From: JAEUQQ01 sp963697285
GTDB taxonomy: Bacteria > Acidobacteriota > Vicinamibacteria > Vicinamibacterales > JAFNAJ01
Assembly: GCA_963697285.1 (NCBI GenBank)
Contig: CAVONI010000004.1
Location: 62,001-126,000, forward strand
Length of the DNA: 64,000 bases
Direction of reading: 5' to 3'
Shown here: piece by piece, positions 48,802 to 57,340 of the stretch
How the letters are laid out: the number at the start of each line of letters is the position of its first letter
Position numbering within the stretch: the stretch's first letter is position 1
Notes under the pieces: model-generated
The model's database searches: none
Seen by the model: only the letters and a program-made list of their open reading frames with translations
Told to the model about the DNA's origin: nothing
Position numbers and translations under genes: made by a program

Positions 48802-48831
48802 ATTGACACCAGGCCAAGCCGATCACTAGGA
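48802..48831 (+). promoter_or_regulatory. Promoter of the rpmH-rnpA-yidD-yidC operon
   Basis: TTGACA (48802-48807), an 18-bp spacer and TAGGAT (48826-48831). It predicts a start near 48838 and a leader of about 37 nt before rpmH. This is the best -35/-10 pair seen in the window. Confidence 0.7.
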
Positions 48832-48874
48832 TCGGTGGTTCGGACTTGTCCCGCCGATCGCTCCAGAGGACCCC

Positions 48875-49018
48875 ATGAAGCGTACGTTCCAACCGAATCG
48901 TCGTCGCCGCCGCCGCACCCACGGCTTTCTCGAACGCATGAGCACCAAGAACGGGCGGCTCGTGCTCAAGCGCCGCCGCGCCAAGGGCCGCAAGCGCCTG
49001 ACCGTGTCGTCGGAGTAG
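48875..49018 (+). CDS. rpmH: 50S ribosomal protein L34
   Basis: 47 aa, highly basic. It begins MKRTFQPNRRRRRRTHGFLE and contains RMSTKNGRLVLKRRRAKGRK, the universal L34 pattern. It is the first gene of the rightward origin-proximal operon, with rnpA 36 bp downstream. AGAGGA before the ATG is the ribosome-binding site. Confidence 0.97.
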   Translation: MKRTFQPNRRRRRRTHGFLERMSTKNGRLVLKRRRAKGRKRLTVSSE

Positions 49019-49054
49019 TCGTCTCCGCGCGATCTGCGGTCCCGCGTCGGTCCC

Positions 49055-49450
49055 ATGCGCGAGCACGGGTTTCCCCAGCAGCGGCGCGTCAGGCGCCGGG
49101 CCGAGTTCCTTGCCGCCTATGAGACGGGTCGCAAGATTCACGGTCGGTTCGTTACGCTGTTCGTCAGGCCCAATGACGTCGCGGCCTGTCGCCTCGGGGT
49201 CTCGGTGACACGCAAGCAGGGGCCGGCGACCGTCAGAAATGCCGCCAAGCGTCGCCTCAGGGAGATTTTCAGGACGGCGACGCTTCCACCCGCCGTCGAT
49301 CTCGTGATTGTCCCCAAGCGCGAGTTCTTCGATGCCGAATTCTCAGCGATCCGAGCCGATGTGCTCGCCGCCGTCGACCGAGCGACGCGTCACCCGCGTC
49401 CTGCGGCCGATCGCCCGGACACCAAGGTTCGTCGTCCTGCTCGTCATTAG
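49055..49450 (+). CDS. rnpA: Ribonuclease P protein component
   Basis: 131 aa. The C5 protein pattern is present: LLAAYETGRK-like FLAAYETGRKIHGRFVTLF, RLGVSVTRKQGPATVRNAAKRRLREIFR (the RNR-type RNA-binding motif), then DLVIVPKREF. Assists RNase P RNA in 5' tRNA maturation. The 3' end overlaps yidD by 92 nt in another frame, a common arrangement. Confidence 0.95.
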   Translation: MREHGFPQQRRVRRRAEFLAAYETGRKIHGRFVTLFVRPNDVAACRLGVSVTRKQGPATVRNAAKRRLREIFRTATLPPAVDLVIVPKREFFDAEFSAIRADVLAAVDRATRHPRPAADRPDTKVRRPARH

Positions 49451-49670
49451 CGCCTACAAGGCTCTGCTCTCGCCCTTGTTCTACGGGAGCTGCCGGTTCA
49501 CGCCGTCGTGTTCGACGTACGCGCACGAGGCGGTTTCGCGGTTTGGGGTTGCCCGGGGCGGATGGCTCGCGGTGCGGCGCCTGGCGCGGTGTCACCCCTT
49601 CGGCGCGTCTGGCGTCGATCCGGTTCCGATGACGCTGTCTGATGGGGCGGCACATCAGGGTCACCACTGA
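49359..49670 (+). CDS. yidD: Membrane protein insertion efficiency factor YidD
   Basis: 103 aa from the ATG at 49359. The family core VISAYKALLSPLFYGSCRFTPSCSTYAHEAV is complete, with the three conserved cysteines in the SCRFTPSCS region and further RCHPFGASGVDPVP. An N-terminal amphipathic helix precedes it. The start is uncertain because the gene overlaps rnpA; an ATG 27 bp upstream is also possible. The stop lies 1 bp before the yidC start codon. Confidence 0.9.
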   Translation: MCSPPSTERRVTRVLRPIARTPRFVVLLVISAYKALLSPLFYGSCRFTPSCSTYAHEAVSRFGVARGGWLAVRRLARCHPFGASGVDPVPMTLSDGAAHQGHH

Positions 49671-49671
49671 C

Positions 49672-51390
49672 ATGGAAAAGAAAGTACTGCTCGCGATCAC
49701 GTTGTCGTTCATCGTGCTCGCCGGCTACCAGTACCTCGTCGTGCGACCGGCCGCCGTGAAGCAGGCCGCGGCAAAGGCCGCCGCTGCTGCCAGCGCTCCC
49801 GCTCCGGCCCAGGCCTCGCCCGCAGTGCCGGGAGTGCCTGCAGCTTCACCCACGGCCACGCCCGCCGCGGCCATGCCGTCGGCACAGCCGGTCGAAGCGC
49901 TTGTGGCCGATGCGAGCGAGCGCGACATCGTGGTCGACACCGACCACATGCGCGCCGTGTTCTCGTCGCGCGGTGGCGTCCTCCTGCACTGGGAACTCAA
50001 GAAGTACCTCGATGGGAACGGCAGCCCGATCGACGTGGTGCCGCCACAGAGGCCGGGCAGCGAGGTGGCGGGGTTTGCCCTCGCCACCGAGGATCCCGCC
50101 GTGGCCGCACGCATCAACACCGCGCTCTTCAAGCCGAGCGTCGACAGCCTGTCGCTCGGGACGTCGTCCGGTTCACTGTCGTTCGAGTTCAAGGACGTGA
50201 GCGGCCTCGCGGTCACGAAGCGATTCGACTTCGGCAACGCGGCCTCGCCCTATGTCCTCACCGCGACGATCGATGCCACGGTCAACGGCGCCCCGGTGCC
50301 GTTCTCGGTCTGGAGCGGCCCCGGCCTCGGGGAGGTCGAGCGGGCCACCACAGGGACGTTCCTCTCGCCGTCGTACTACCAGGCGCCCGAAGGGATCGTC
50401 CACAACGCCGGCAAGGTCGCGAGGCTGGCCGCATCGAACCTCGGGGGCACGGATGCGACCCAGCAGGGGGGCTTGCGCTACGTCGGCGCCGACGACCACT
50501 ACTTCCTCATGGCCCTGCTGCCGGCCGAGGGCGCGTCGACCCGCGTCGATTACCGTGTCGTGCCCTACGAGACGTCGGCGGGGCCACGTGCACTCGTTGC
50601 CTTCAGGATGCAGCTCGATCGGCCCTGGAACGACGTGCGCTTCTACCTCGGGCCCAAGCGCTTCGACGAGCTCGTGAAGGTCGATCGCGAGATGGTGCGG
50701 GCGATCAACTTCGGGATGTTCGACTTCCTGGTCGTGCCGTTGCTGCGCTCGCTCAACTGGATCCACCAGTACATCGGCAACTACGGCTGGTCGATCATCG
50801 CGCTCACCATCATGATCAACCTGGTCATGTGGCCGCTGCGGCACAAGAGCATGGTCTCTATGCGGAAGATGCAGGAGATCCAGCCGATGGTGAAGTCGAT
50901 CCAGGAGCGCTACGCGCACCTGAAGATGACCGATCCGGGCAAGCAGAAGATGAACGAAGAGATGATGCGCCTGTACAAGGAGAAGGGCGTCAACCCGGCG
51001 AGCGGTTGCGTGCCGATGCTGCTGACCTTCCCGGTGCTCTTCGCGTTCTATGCGATGCTGTCGCAGGCCATCGAGCTCCGGGGCGCCCCGTTCGCGGGGT
51101 GGATCCACGACCTGTCGGTGAAGGACCCGCTGTTCATCACGCCGATCCTGATGGGCATTACCATGGTCTGGCAGCAGCGGATGACGCCCTCGTCCATGGA
51201 TCCCGCGCAGGCGAAGATCATGATGTTCATGCCGGTGATGTTCACCTTCATGTTCCTCTGGGCGCCGAGCGGACTGGTCATCTACTGGTTCTGCAGCAAC
51301 CTCTTCGCGATCGGTCAGCAGTACATGACCAACCGCATGATTGGCCCGCCGCCTGGCTCCATCCCGCGTCCCATGGCGACGAAGGCCTGA
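49672..51390 (+). CDS. yidC: Membrane protein insertase YidC
   Basis: 572 aa. N-terminal anchor at about 5-25 (VLLAITLSFIVLAGYQYLVV), an Ala/Pro-rich linker, a large periplasmic beta domain (about 80-335) and the conserved C-terminal insertase core (about 355-560: NYGWSIIALTIMINLVMWPL, MLLTFPVLFAFYAMLSQAIEL, LVIYWFCSNLFAIGQQ). This is the Gram-negative type, consistent with an outer-membrane organism. The start MEKKVLLAITL lies 1 bp after yidD. Confidence 0.96.
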   Translation: MEKKVLLAITLSFIVLAGYQYLVVRPAAVKQAAAKAAAAASAPAPAQASPAVPGVPAASPTATPAAAMPSAQPVEALVADASERDIVVDTDHMRAVFSSRGGVLLHWELKKYLDGNGSPIDVVPPQRPGSEVAGFALATEDPAVAARINTALFKPSVDSLSLGTSSGSLSFEFKDVSGLAVTKRFDFGNAASPYVLTATIDATVNGAPVPFSVWSGPGLGEVERATTGTFLSPSYYQAPEGIVHNAGKVARLAASNLGGTDATQQGGLRYVGADDHYFLMALLPAEGASTRVDYRVVPYETSAGPRALVAFRMQLDRPWNDVRFYLGPKRFDELVKVDREMVRAINFGMFDFLVVPLLRSLNWIHQYIGNYGWSIIALTIMINLVMWPLRHKSMVSMRKMQEIQPMVKSIQERYAHLKMTDPGKQKMNEEMMRLYKEKGVNPASGCVPMLLTFPVLFAFYAMLSQAIELRGAPFAGWIHDLSVKDPLFITPILMGITMVWQQRMTPSSMDPAQAKIMMFMPVMFTFMFLWAPSGLVIYWFCSNLFAIGQQYMTNRMIGPPPGSIPRPMATKA

Positions 51391-51411
51391 GCGAGAGCAG
51401 GGGAACGATCG

Positions 51412-51882
51412 ATGTCGCAGCGCACTGACTATTCGCAGGTGGAGCAGTTCGTCGGCGAGGTGGTCGCCAACATGGGGCTCGACCTGACGGCCTCGCTCGT
51501 CGAATCCGACGATCACGTGACGATCAACCTCGCCGGCAAGGACGAGGCGCCACTCCTCAAGCGTAAAGGCGAGGGGCTGGATGCGCTGCAGCACATCGTC
51601 AATAGCGTCTTCAGGGACGATGCCGACGAGAAGCGCCTGGTCGTGGACTGCGCCTCGTTCAGGATGCTCAAGGATCGTGAACTCCAGCACATGGCGCATT
51701 TCATGATGGAGAAGGTCCGCCTCACCGGCATCGACCAGGAGATCGGCCCGCTCAACTCCTATGCGCGTCGCATCGTGCATCTCGAGGTCAATGCCTCGAC
51801 CGACCTGGTGTCTGAGAGCCAGGGAGACGGCGCCCTGAAGATGGTCATCATCAGCCGGCGGAACCCCGGCGGCCGCAAGTAG
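51412..51882 (+). CDS. Jag/KhpB-type KH-R3H RNA-binding protein
   Basis: 156 aa. A KH-like domain (about 15-90) is followed by an R3H domain (about 92-155: FRMLKDRELQHMAHFMMEKVRLTG, LNSYARRIVHLEVN). The extra N-terminal Jag_N domain of Firmicutes proteins is absent. It usually partners KhpA in binding small RNAs. It sits in the conserved yidC-jag-mnmE order. Confidence 0.9.
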   Translation: MSQRTDYSQVEQFVGEVVANMGLDLTASLVESDDHVTINLAGKDEAPLLKRKGEGLDALQHIVNSVFRDDADEKRLVVDCASFRMLKDRELQHMAHFMMEKVRLTGIDQEIGPLNSYARRIVHLEVNASTDLVSESQGDGALKMVIISRRNPGGRK

Positions 51883-51912
51883 CCGCCGGTCAGAGGCCGC
51901 CCCCACGACCCG

Positions 51913-53280
51913 ATGTTCTCCACTGGCGACACCATCGTCGCCGTCGCCACGCCGCCGGGCCGGGGCAGTATCGGCGTCGTTCGCCTGAGTGGCGCTGCGG
52001 CGCGCGGCATCGGCGAACAACTGGTGCACCAGGCCCTCGAGCCGAGAAGGGCCGTTCTCGGCCGCCTCGGCGATGCATCACCCGACAGCATCCCCGACCG
52101 TGTCGTGGCCACATGGTTCGTCGCGCCGCATTCGTACACCGGCGAGGACGTCGTCGAGATCAGCACACACGGCAACCCGGTGATCCTCGACCAACTCGTC
52201 GCCGCCAGTGCGCGCCTCGGGGCCAGGCACGCCATGCCCGGCGAGTTCACGTTCCGGGCGTACCTCAACGATCGCATCGACCTGGTGCAAGCCGAAGCTG
52301 TGGCTGATCTCGTCGAGGCGATGACACCACTGCAGGCGCGCGCCGCCTGCGATCAACTCGACGGGACCCTGTCGGGTGTCATCACCGGCGTCGAGGCACG
52401 GCTGTTCTCGACGGTCGCCCGGCTCGAAGCGTCGCTCGACTTTCCGGACGAGGGCTTTCACTTCATCGAACCTGACGTCGTGGCCCGGGAACTCGAGTCG
52501 GTGGCCGCCGACCTGCGTGCCTTGCTGACGCGTGCAGAGGCGGGGCGGGTGCTGCGCGAGGGGCTCCGCGTGGTCATCGTCGGTCGGCCCAATGTCGGCA
52601 AGTCGAGCCTGTTCAATGCGCTCGCCGGCACGTCGCGCGCGATCGTCACGGTGCACCCGGGCACGACCCGCGACGTGCTCACCGCGCCGGTCGAGGTGTT
52701 CGGGATACCGTGCGAGGTCGTCGACACCGCCGGCGTGCGGCACAGCGACGACGAGATCGAGGTCGAGGGCATGGCGCGTGGGGCGCAGGCGGCATCGACG
52801 GCCGACGTCACCGTGGTGGTGCTCGACGGAAGCACCTCGCTGGATCCGGAGGACCTCGCCCTCGTCCAGGCGCACAGCGGCCGACCGTGCCTGGTCGTGC
52901 TGAACAAGGCCGATCTTGGCGTTCGAGACGACGTGGTGGCCGGGGTAGCCGATGATGGCGGCCGGCGCGTGGTGTGTGCCAGCGCGCTGTCGCGCACAGG
53001 GCTCGACGAGGTTCGCCGCGGTGTGGCTGCCGCGATCATTGGCGACGACAGCGAGACGAACGAAACCCCTCGTGTGACCAATCGGCGTCACGCTGCCATG
53101 CTCTCGCGCGCCGTCGATGACGTGACGCGTGGAGCCATGGCTGCGCGGAGTGGAGCGTCGGAGGAGTTCGTGCTGTCAGACCTGCACGCCGCGCTCAGCG
53201 CGCTGCAGTCGGTGACGGGCAAGCGCACGCCTGACGCCGTGCTGTCGGAGATCTTCTCGAGGTTCTGCGTCGGGAAGTGA
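51913..53280 (+). CDS. mnmE: tRNA U34 modification GTPase
   Basis: 455 aa. The N-terminal formyl-THF-binding domain contains TIVAVATPPGRGSIGVVRLSG. The inserted Ras-like GTPase has GRPNVGKSSLFNALAG, TTRDVLTAPV, DTAGVR and NKADL. The C-terminal catalytic motif is FCVGK, a C-x-G-K variant with the Cys present. Works with MnmG to make cmnm5U34. Confidence 0.96.
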   Translation: MFSTGDTIVAVATPPGRGSIGVVRLSGAAARGIGEQLVHQALEPRRAVLGRLGDASPDSIPDRVVATWFVAPHSYTGEDVVEISTHGNPVILDQLVAASARLGARHAMPGEFTFRAYLNDRIDLVQAEAVADLVEAMTPLQARAACDQLDGTLSGVITGVEARLFSTVARLEASLDFPDEGFHFIEPDVVARELESVAADLRALLTRAEAGRVLREGLRVVIVGRPNVGKSSLFNALAGTSRAIVTVHPGTTRDVLTAPVEVFGIPCEVVDTAGVRHSDDEIEVEGMARGAQAASTADVTVVVLDGSTSLDPEDLALVQAHSGRPCLVVLNKADLGVRDDVVAGVADDGGRRVVCASALSRTGLDEVRRGVAAAIIGDDSETNETPRVTNRRHAAMLSRAVDDVTRGAMAARSGASEEFVLSDLHAALSALQSVTGKRTPDAVLSEIFSRFCVGK

Positions 53281-53289
53281 GCCAGAGGC

Positions 53290-55134
53290 ATGAAGGTGTC
53301 GGTTGACGTTGTCGTGATTGGCGGGGGACACGCCGGCATCGAGGCCGCCCACGCCGCGGCGCGCCTGGGCTGCGACGTGGCACTGTGCGTCCTCTCGAAA
53401 GACACCGTCGGGCTCATGCCGTGCAATCCCGCCATCGGAGGAACGGCCAAGGGGCACCTGGTCAGGGAGATCGATGCACTCGGCGGCCTGATGGGTCGCG
53501 CGATCGATGCGACGGGGATCCAGTTCAAGCTGCTCAACAGGAGCCGTGGACCTGCCGTGTGGTCGCCGCGCGCCCAGGCCGACAAGCGCGCCTACGGGGC
53601 CTGGATGCGCGACTGCCTCGAGGGGATCGGCACGATCGAGTGGGTGACCGACGCTGTCGCTTCGCTCGAAGTCATCGGAGGCCGGGTAGCAGGAGTGCGC
53701 CTCGAGGGCGGGGCCCTCGTGTCGAGCCGGGCCGTGGTGCTCACGACCGGGACCTTTCTCGACGGCGTGATCCACGTGGGGCGTGAGCAGCGGAGCGCCG
53801 GCAGGCTGAATGAGCCAGCGTCGCGTTCACTGGCCGAGTCGCTTCGTGCACTTGGCATCCGGACCAGGCGGCTGAAGACGGGAACGCCGCCTCGCGTGCA
53901 CCGGGAGAGCATCGACGCCTCGCGCCTGGCGGTGAACAGGGGCGATGCGCAACCGGTGCCGTTCTCGTTCCTGACCCGCGCCGTCGATCGCGACCAGATT
54001 GTGTGTTGCACCACACGTACGACGGCTGACACGCACGCCATCGTCCGTGGCGCGATCGGCGAGTCACCGTTGTTCAATGGCCAGATCACTGGGATCGGCC
54101 CGCGATACTGCCCGTCGCTCGAAGACAAGGTCATGCGGTTCGCCGAGCGGGAGTCGCACCAGGTCGTGCTCGAACCGGAGGGTGCAGACGTTGACGAGGT
54201 GTACGTGAACGGTCTGTCGATGTGCCTGCCGCGCACGGTGCAGGACGCCGTGATCGCGTCGCTGCCCGGGTTGGAGTCGGCGCGTGTGCTCCGGCACGGG
54301 TATGCCGTGGAGTACGACGCCGTGTGTGCGGCGGAGTTCGATCAGTCGCTGGCGTCGCGGCGGATCGAGGGGCTTTTCCTGGCGGGGCAGGTGAACGGGA
54401 CGTCGGGGTACGAGGAAGCGGCGGCCCAGGGCCTCGTCGCGGGCGTGAACGCGGCGCACCTGGTTCGCGGCGCGGCGCCGCTGTTGTTGGGACGTCACCA
54501 GGCCTATATTGGTGTTCTGGTGAATGACCTATATTCAACAGAGCAGCACGAGCCATACCGGATGTTCACGTCGCGCGCCGAGCACCGGCTCGTGTTGAGG
54601 GTCGATAACGCCGACTTGCGCCTGACCCCCCTTGGCAGAGCCATCGGTCTGGTCGACGAGGGGCGCTGGAACATGTTTGAAGAGCGGCGCCTGCGCCTGG
54701 TCGAGAACAGGCGCAGGCTATCGTCATCGCGCGTGGTCGTCGATGGTTCGCGGGTGCTCGCCGCCGATCTCGTCAAGCGCCCTGGCGTCTGTCTCGAGCA
54801 ACTGGCCAACAGCGGCGCTGTCGACCTCATCCGCGAGTCATCAGACAGCCTCGACCTTCTTGGGCTCGAGGCAGACCTTAAGTACGAGGGATACCTGAAG
54901 CGTCACGAGTCCCAGTTGATCGACGCGGATCGTCTTGCACACGAATCCATCCCCGCGTCGGTGGACTTCGGCTCGATGCCGGGGTTGTCGAGGGAGATTC
55001 GTGAGCGACTGGTCGTACGGCGGCCTGGCACGCTGGCCGAGGCGCGGGGGGTCTCGGGGATGACCCCGGCAGCGCTGGCGCTGATTGCCCGCGTCGCGCA
55101 GAAGCATGCGAACCGGATGGGGCCCGCGGCATGA
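53290..55134 (+). CDS. mnmG: tRNA U34 carboxymethylaminomethyl synthase, FAD subunit
   Basis: 614 aa. FAD-binding GGGHAGIEAAHAAARLG at the N-terminus, the CNPAIGGTAKGHLVREIDALGG signature, the NGTSGYEEAAAQGL signature and the C-terminal helical domain. Partner of MnmE, whose gene ends 9 bp upstream. It overlaps rsmG by ATGA. Confidence 0.96.
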   Translation: MKVSVDVVVIGGGHAGIEAAHAAARLGCDVALCVLSKDTVGLMPCNPAIGGTAKGHLVREIDALGGLMGRAIDATGIQFKLLNRSRGPAVWSPRAQADKRAYGAWMRDCLEGIGTIEWVTDAVASLEVIGGRVAGVRLEGGALVSSRAVVLTTGTFLDGVIHVGREQRSAGRLNEPASRSLAESLRALGIRTRRLKTGTPPRVHRESIDASRLAVNRGDAQPVPFSFLTRAVDRDQIVCCTTRTTADTHAIVRGAIGESPLFNGQITGIGPRYCPSLEDKVMRFAERESHQVVLEPEGADVDEVYVNGLSMCLPRTVQDAVIASLPGLESARVLRHGYAVEYDAVCAAEFDQSLASRRIEGLFLAGQVNGTSGYEEAAAQGLVAGVNAAHLVRGAAPLLLGRHQAYIGVLVNDLYSTEQHEPYRMFTSRAEHRLVLRVDNADLRLTPLGRAIGLVDEGRWNMFEERRLRLVENRRRLSSSRVVVDGSRVLAADLVKRPGVCLEQLANSGAVDLIRESSDSLDLLGLEADLKYEGYLKRHESQLIDADRLAHESIPASVDFGSMPGLSREIRERLVVRRPGTLAEARGVSGMTPAALALIARVAQKHANRMGPAA

Positions 55135-55766
55135 CCCCGGCAGCAACGCCGACCGCGAGCCGCATCGAGACGCGACTTCGGATTCATGGGCTCGACGTGC
55201 CTGCTGGGGAAGTGGCGTTCCTCGCGCGTTACTACGAGTTGTTGAGGAAGTGGAACGCCCGCATCAACCTGACGTCCCTGGCTGACGGCGACGATGCCAT
55301 CGATCGACTGATCGTCGAACCCGCCATGGCGGCAGGGTTGATGCCCTTGCAGGCTCAACATCTCGACATCGGGTCGGGCGGAGGCTCGCCTGCGTTCCCT
55401 GTGCGCGTGTTGAGACCGCAGTTTCGTTCCGTGCTCGTCGAGTCGAGGACGCGTAAAGCCGCGTTTCTACGGGAGGCTGCCCGCGTCATCCCGGTGGAGG
55501 CTGTGACGGTTGCATCGTGCAGGCTCGAGGACCTGCCGCGTCCACGCGAGCCCTTTTCGCTGGTCACTGTTCGGGCCGTGCGGATTGACGACCCCCTGTT
55601 GGCGACTGTAGAGGGACTAGTCGCCGGTGGTGCCGTTGTCTGGTACCTGACAGGTCCAGGGACAATTCCAAGGATAGAACGGCCAGGATGGACGCTCCAG
55701 GCCGAGCGCGGATTGCTGCCCGAGAAGCAGAGCAGGGTGTTGTGTTTCACGTGGAACAACGCCTGA
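55131..55766 (+). CDS. rsmG: 16S rRNA (guanine527-N7)-methyltransferase
   Basis: 211 aa. Rossmann SAM motif HLDIGSGGGSPAFPVRVL, with FLARYYELLRKWNARINLT upstream, typical of RsmG. Translationally coupled to mnmG by the ATGA overlap. The last codons run through a parS-like site (55743-55758), so the sequence there is under two constraints. Confidence 0.94.
   Translation: MTPAATPTASRIETRLRIHGLDVPAGEVAFLARYYELLRKWNARINLTSLADGDDAIDRLIVEPAMAAGLMPLQAQHLDIGSGGGSPAFPVRVLRPQFRSVLVESRTRKAAFLREAARVIPVEAVTVASCRLEDLPRPREPFSLVTVRAVRIDDPLLATVEGLVAGGAVVWYLTGPGTIPRIERPGWTLQAERGLLPEKQSRVLCFTWNNA
55743..55758. other. parS centromere site 1
   Basis: TGTTTCACGTGGAACA differs from the canonical ParB-binding site TGTTTCACGTGAAACA at one position (15 of 16). 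It lies in the last codons of rsmG, about 790 bp before parA. Confidence 0.88.
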
Positions 55767-55767
55767 G

Positions 55768-55783
55768 TGTGCCACGTGGAACA
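55768..55783. other. parS centromere site 2 (degenerate)
   Basis: TGTGCCACGTGGAACA matches the canonical site at 13 of 16 positions and keeps the CACGTG core. It lies 25 bp from site 1, just after the rsmG stop. Spacing and proximity make ParB binding plausible. Confidence 0.65.
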
Positions 55784-55800
55784 CCCTATGGCAGAGGTCG

Positions 55801-56235
55801 GCGTAGGGGCCGCGCCCCTGCGCGGCCCGACAGGCACCCCCGCCCGGGTTGACGTGGGGCCCGCACCCCGTGCGGCCCGACAGGCACCCCCGCCCGGGTT
55901 GACGTGGGGCCCGCACCCCGTGCGGCCCGGCGGGCACCCCCGCCCGGGTTGACGTGGGGCCCGCACCCCGTGCGGCCCGGCGGGTACACCCCGCCCGCGG
56001 GTTGACGTGGGGCCCGCACGCCGTGCGGCCCGGCGGGTACCCCCGCCCGGGTTGACGTGGGGCCCGCACGCCGTGCGGCCCGGCGGGTACCCCCGCCCGG
56101 GTTGACGTGGGGCCCGCACGCCGTGCGGCCCGGCGGGTACCCCCGCCCGGGTTGACGTGGGGCCCGCACGCCGTGCGGCCCGGCGGGTACCCCGCCCGGG
56201 GTCGACGTAGGGGCCGCGCCCCTGCGCGGCCCGTG
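55801..56235. repeat. Tandem array of about nine 50-bp units containing palindromes
   Basis: Units of 50 bp (one of 53) start at 55801, 55851, 55901, 55951, 56004, 56054, 56104, 56154 and 56204. The inner units carry a GGGCCCGCAC / GTGCGGCCC dyad and a constant GCCCGGGTTGACGTG linker. The first and last units instead carry the GTAGGGGCCGCGC / GCGCGGCCC version that is dispersed elsewhere in the window. The array lies between parS and parA, with no open frame of its own. Confidence 0.92.
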
Positions 56236-56314
56236 TATGTTGCAACGGCACATGGGACGACAATCGGTTGCCCGGATCAAGGATCGGTTGGAGGTGCCAC
56301 CGAATGGACCTCTC

Positions 56315-56339
56315 GGGCCGCGCAGGGCGCGGCCCCTAC
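56315..56339. repeat. Inverted copy of the dispersed palindrome
   Basis: Arms GGGCCGCGC / GCGCGGCCC around a 3-nt loop, then CCTAC. It is in opposite orientation to the copy at 56207-56232, so the two bracket about 80 bp. Confidence 0.85.
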
Positions 56340-56543
56340 AACCGTGCGCGCCAGGACGCGTCAACCGAGGTCAGGCAGCCACCGGCGGATCTGATCGTTG
56401 ATCTCTCGCGGCCTCCTGAGTAGACTGCGATCCCCGCGCCGATCCAGCCCTGCGCGGGATGGTCTCCCTGGCTGCCTGCCACGCTCTTTCATCCATACTC
56501 GAAGTACTCTCGGCTTCTGCTGAACGAGACCACGAACGCACGC

Positions 56544-57335
56544 ATGGGCAAGGTCATCGCTGTCTCGAATCAGAAGGGTGGGGTCGGCAAAACCACGACC
56601 GCCATCAACCTCGCGGCGTCGCTGGCGTTTGCCGAGAAGCGCGTCCTGTTGGTCGACATGGACCCGCAGGGCAACATGACGAGCGGTGTCGGCCGGAAAG
56701 TCAGGAACGGGGACGCCCAGACGGTCTACGACTGCCTCATCGCGGATTCCGCGCCCGAGCGACTGCCCATCCTCGAAACCGAGATACACGGCCTCTTCGT
56801 CCTGCCTGCCGACCGACAACTGACAGGTGCCGAAATCGAGATGGCGGCGTTGCCGCGACGCGAGTTCAGGCTCCGACAAACCATCGAGCGGATCCGCAAC
56901 GACTACGACTACATCTTCATCGACACGCCACCGTCGCTCGGATTGCTGACTCTCAACGCCCTCGTCGCTGCTGACGCGGTCATCGTGCCGCTGAACGCCG
57001 AGTACTTCGCCCTCGAAGGCCTTGCCGACCTCGTCGGAACGCTCCGTCGCGTCCAGGCGTCGCTCAATCCAGGCCTCGACATCCTTGGCGTGCTCCTGAC
57101 GATGCACGATGAGCGGACGAACCTGGCGCAACAGGTGACCCGCGAGATCAGGCAGTTCTTCGGAGACCGGGTCTACACGACGGTCATTCCGCGAAATGTC
57201 AGGCTTGGTGAAGCCCCCAGCCACGGAAAACCCGTCATCCTCTACGACGTCAAGTCGCGCGGCGCCGAGGCCTACCTCACCCTCGCGCGCGAGTTCATCG
57301 CCCGTGAACATGCCGCACTTGCGGCGCGTGGATAA
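56544..57335 (+). CDS. parA: Chromosome-partitioning ATPase ParA
   Basis: 263 aa. Deviant Walker A SNQKGGVGKTTTAINLAASL, Walker A' DMDPQGNMT and Walker B YIFIDTPPSLGLLTLNAL. It lacks an N-terminal regulatory domain, so it is the small chromosomal Soj type. Segregates origins together with ParB and the nearby parS sites. parB starts 5 bp downstream. Confidence 0.96.
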   Translation: MGKVIAVSNQKGGVGKTTTAINLAASLAFAEKRVLLVDMDPQGNMTSGVGRKVRNGDAQTVYDCLIADSAPERLPILETEIHGLFVLPADRQLTGAEIEMAALPRREFRLRQTIERIRNDYDYIFIDTPPSLGLLTLNALVAADAVIVPLNAEYFALEGLADLVGTLRRVQASLNPGLDILGVLLTMHDERTNLAQQVTREIRQFFGDRVYTTVIPRNVRLGEAPSHGKPVILYDVKSRGAEAYLTLAREFIAREHAALAARG

Positions 57336-57340
57336 GCCCC

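Noticed and set aside
49359..49450. rnpA/yidD overlap as a frameshifted single gene
   Set aside because: Both products are complete family members, and this overlap is common in origin-proximal operons.
55801..56235. CRISPR array
   Set aside because: The units are contiguous 50-bp repeats with no unique spacers between them and no cas genes nearby. The repeat is the dispersed palindrome family plus a constant linker.
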